From NCBI GenBank assembly GCA_903909905.1, contig CAIVXP010000165.1:1-7190 (forward strand): DNA of 7,190 nt, read 5' to 3'. Below are positions 6,795 to 7,190 of the stretch, piece by piece. Source of the DNA: Akkermansiaceae bacterium (lineage in GTDB: Bacteria; Verrucomicrobiota; Verrucomicrobiia; Verrucomicrobiales; Akkermansiaceae). Position 1 is the first letter of the stretch; the number at the start of each line of letters is the position of its first letter. The position numbers and the translations under genes were made by a program. The notes under the pieces were generated by a model. It was not told the DNA's origin and searched no databases. It saw nothing but the letters and a program-made list of their open reading frames with translations.

Positions 6795-6834
6795 TACTCG
6801 CCTCTTGTTGGATACTCGCTCTTTACTCGCTCTT
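6795..6834 (+). repeat. Second 11-bp tandem repeat, unrelated sequence
   Basis: TACTCGCTCTT occurs twice in perfect tandem at 6813-6823 and 6824-6834. A related TACTCGCCTCTT lies at 6795-6806. The flanks are also repeated: TTGATACTCG (6791-6800) and TTGGATACTCG (6808-6818). The unit length equals that of the array at 6678 but the sequence is different. Confidence 0.75.
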
Positions 6835-6859
6835 CAAAAAGGGACAGTCCTTTTATAAG
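6831..6859 (+). promoter_or_regulatory. Weak candidate promoter for the transposase
   Basis: TATAAG (6854-6859) matches five of six -10 bases. A poor -35 (TCTTCA, 6831-6836) lies 17 bp upstream, with the palindrome occupying the spacer. A start near 6866 would leave a leader of about 35 bases. Confidence 0.25.
6838..6854. repeat. Palindrome upstream of the transposase, possible RAYT-associated element
   Basis: AAAGGGACAGTCCTTTT is a 17-bp inverted repeat centred on the A at 6846, with eight pairs of which one is G-T. It lies about 48 bp before the transposase ATG. RAYT transposases act on short palindromic repeats near their own genes, and I recall GGGACAGTCCC-like palindromes near such genes, but I cannot verify that here. 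Confidence 0.4.
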
Positions 6860-6901
6860 AATTTCTCTTGCCATCTGGCCTTGGCTGGCTATCCTCCCTT
6901 C

Positions 6902-7190
6902 ATGCGACAGGCACGCTGGCTTGCAGAGTGGCGGAATTCGGAGTCCAAACCGGTCTTCTACCACTGCATTTCACGCATCGTCGACCGGCGCTTTGTGCTT
7001 GGGGCCCAGGAAAAGGAGAAATTCCGCACCCTGATGCGCATGTACGAAAAATTCTCCGGCTGCCGGGTCACCTCCTACTGCCTGATGGACAACCACTTCC
7101 ACCTCCTGCTCGAGGTCCCGCCGATGCCGAAAAACGGTCTATCGAAGCCTGGCCTTACCGACGCCGAACTCCTCCAGCGCCTCTCCGCCC
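6902..7190 (+). CDS. REP-associated/IS200-like Y1 transposase (RAYT), 5' part only
   Basis: The frame is open from ATG at 6902 to the window end, giving 96 residues of an incomplete protein. VFYHCISRIVDRRFVLG (18-34) matches the entry strand of Y1 transposases (YH.isR). GCRVTSYCLMDNHFHLLLEVP (53-73) contains the HUH metal-binding motif His65-Phe-His67 with the preceding conserved Asn64. The catalytic Tyr would lie beyond the window. RAYT enzymes are single-strand DNA endonucleases that cut at short palindromes; unlike IS200/IS605, they are usually single-copy residents without flanking ends. No Shine-Dalgarno is seen; the sequence before the ATG is pyrimidine-rich (CCTCCCTTC). Whether the gene is intact cannot be judged here. 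Confidence 0.88.
   Translation, partial: MRQARWLAEWRNSESKPVFYHCISRIVDRRFVLGAQEKEKFRTLMRMYEKFSGCRVTSYCLMDNHFHLLLEVPPMPKNGLSKPGLTDAELLQRLSA

Larger units (their letters stand above)
6670..6901. other. Non-coding region between hydrolase and transposase
   Basis: No credible gene is seen here. Open frames on the minus strand translate the 11-bp repeats into Leu/Pro/Cys/Gly/Ala-rich repeats and do not resemble protein. The region holds two sets of 11-bp tandem repeats, a GGGACAGTCC-centred palindrome and a TATAAG box, listed separately. No clear terminator hairpin with a T-run follows the hydrolase stop. Confidence 0.6.

Noticed and set aside
6678..6834. CRISPR array
   Set aside because: The units are 11 bp, directly adjacent and without spacers.
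6419..6964. Minus-strand open frame across the 11-bp repeats
   Set aside because: It overlaps the HAD motifs' C-terminal part and the transposase start on the opposite strand, and the Leu/Pro/Cys/Gly/Ala-rich stretch is just translated repeats.

Overview
The window looks like chromosomal DNA of a Verrucomicrobium-like bacterium with a Gram-negative envelope. Reasons: a Minf_1886-family protein (a family I associate with Verrucomicrobia), a TonB-dependent outer-membrane receptor, several secreted or lipoprotein products, moderately high G+C, and start codons without clear Shine-Dalgarno sequences. The phylum is an inference from family recognition.

Layout, left to right: (1) a small secreted protein of unknown function on the minus strand (14-487), in DNA that is more AT-rich than the rest. 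(2) A divergent plus-strand lipoprotein of the L,D-transpeptidase (YkuD) family (630-1268) whose catalytic motif reads SHACIR instead of SHGC[IV]R. (3) A minus-strand block, read from 5664 down to 1279: Minf_1886-family protein, TonB-dependent receptor (its start overlaps the previous gene), PQQ-type soluble sugar dehydrogenase with an N-terminal cytochrome c domain, and a periplasmic cytochrome b562-like protein. (4) A plus-strand HAD-family hydrolase (5776-6669), divergent from the block. (5) A 232-bp non-coding stretch with two unrelated 11-bp tandem repeats and a small palindrome. (6) The 5' part of a REP-associated/IS200-like Y1 transposase (RAYT), cut by the window end.

The most interesting unit is the four-gene minus-strand block. 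It puts an outer-membrane active importer, a PQQ-dependent dehydrogenase with its own haem c domain, and a b562-type haem protein in one transcription direction. A working hypothesis is a compact periplasmic sugar-oxidation module in which the receptor scavenges PQQ (or the sugar substrate), the dehydrogenase oxidises the sugar, and the haem c domain and/or cytochrome b562 carries electrons away. The gene order and motifs are seen in the sequence; the shared function is inference.
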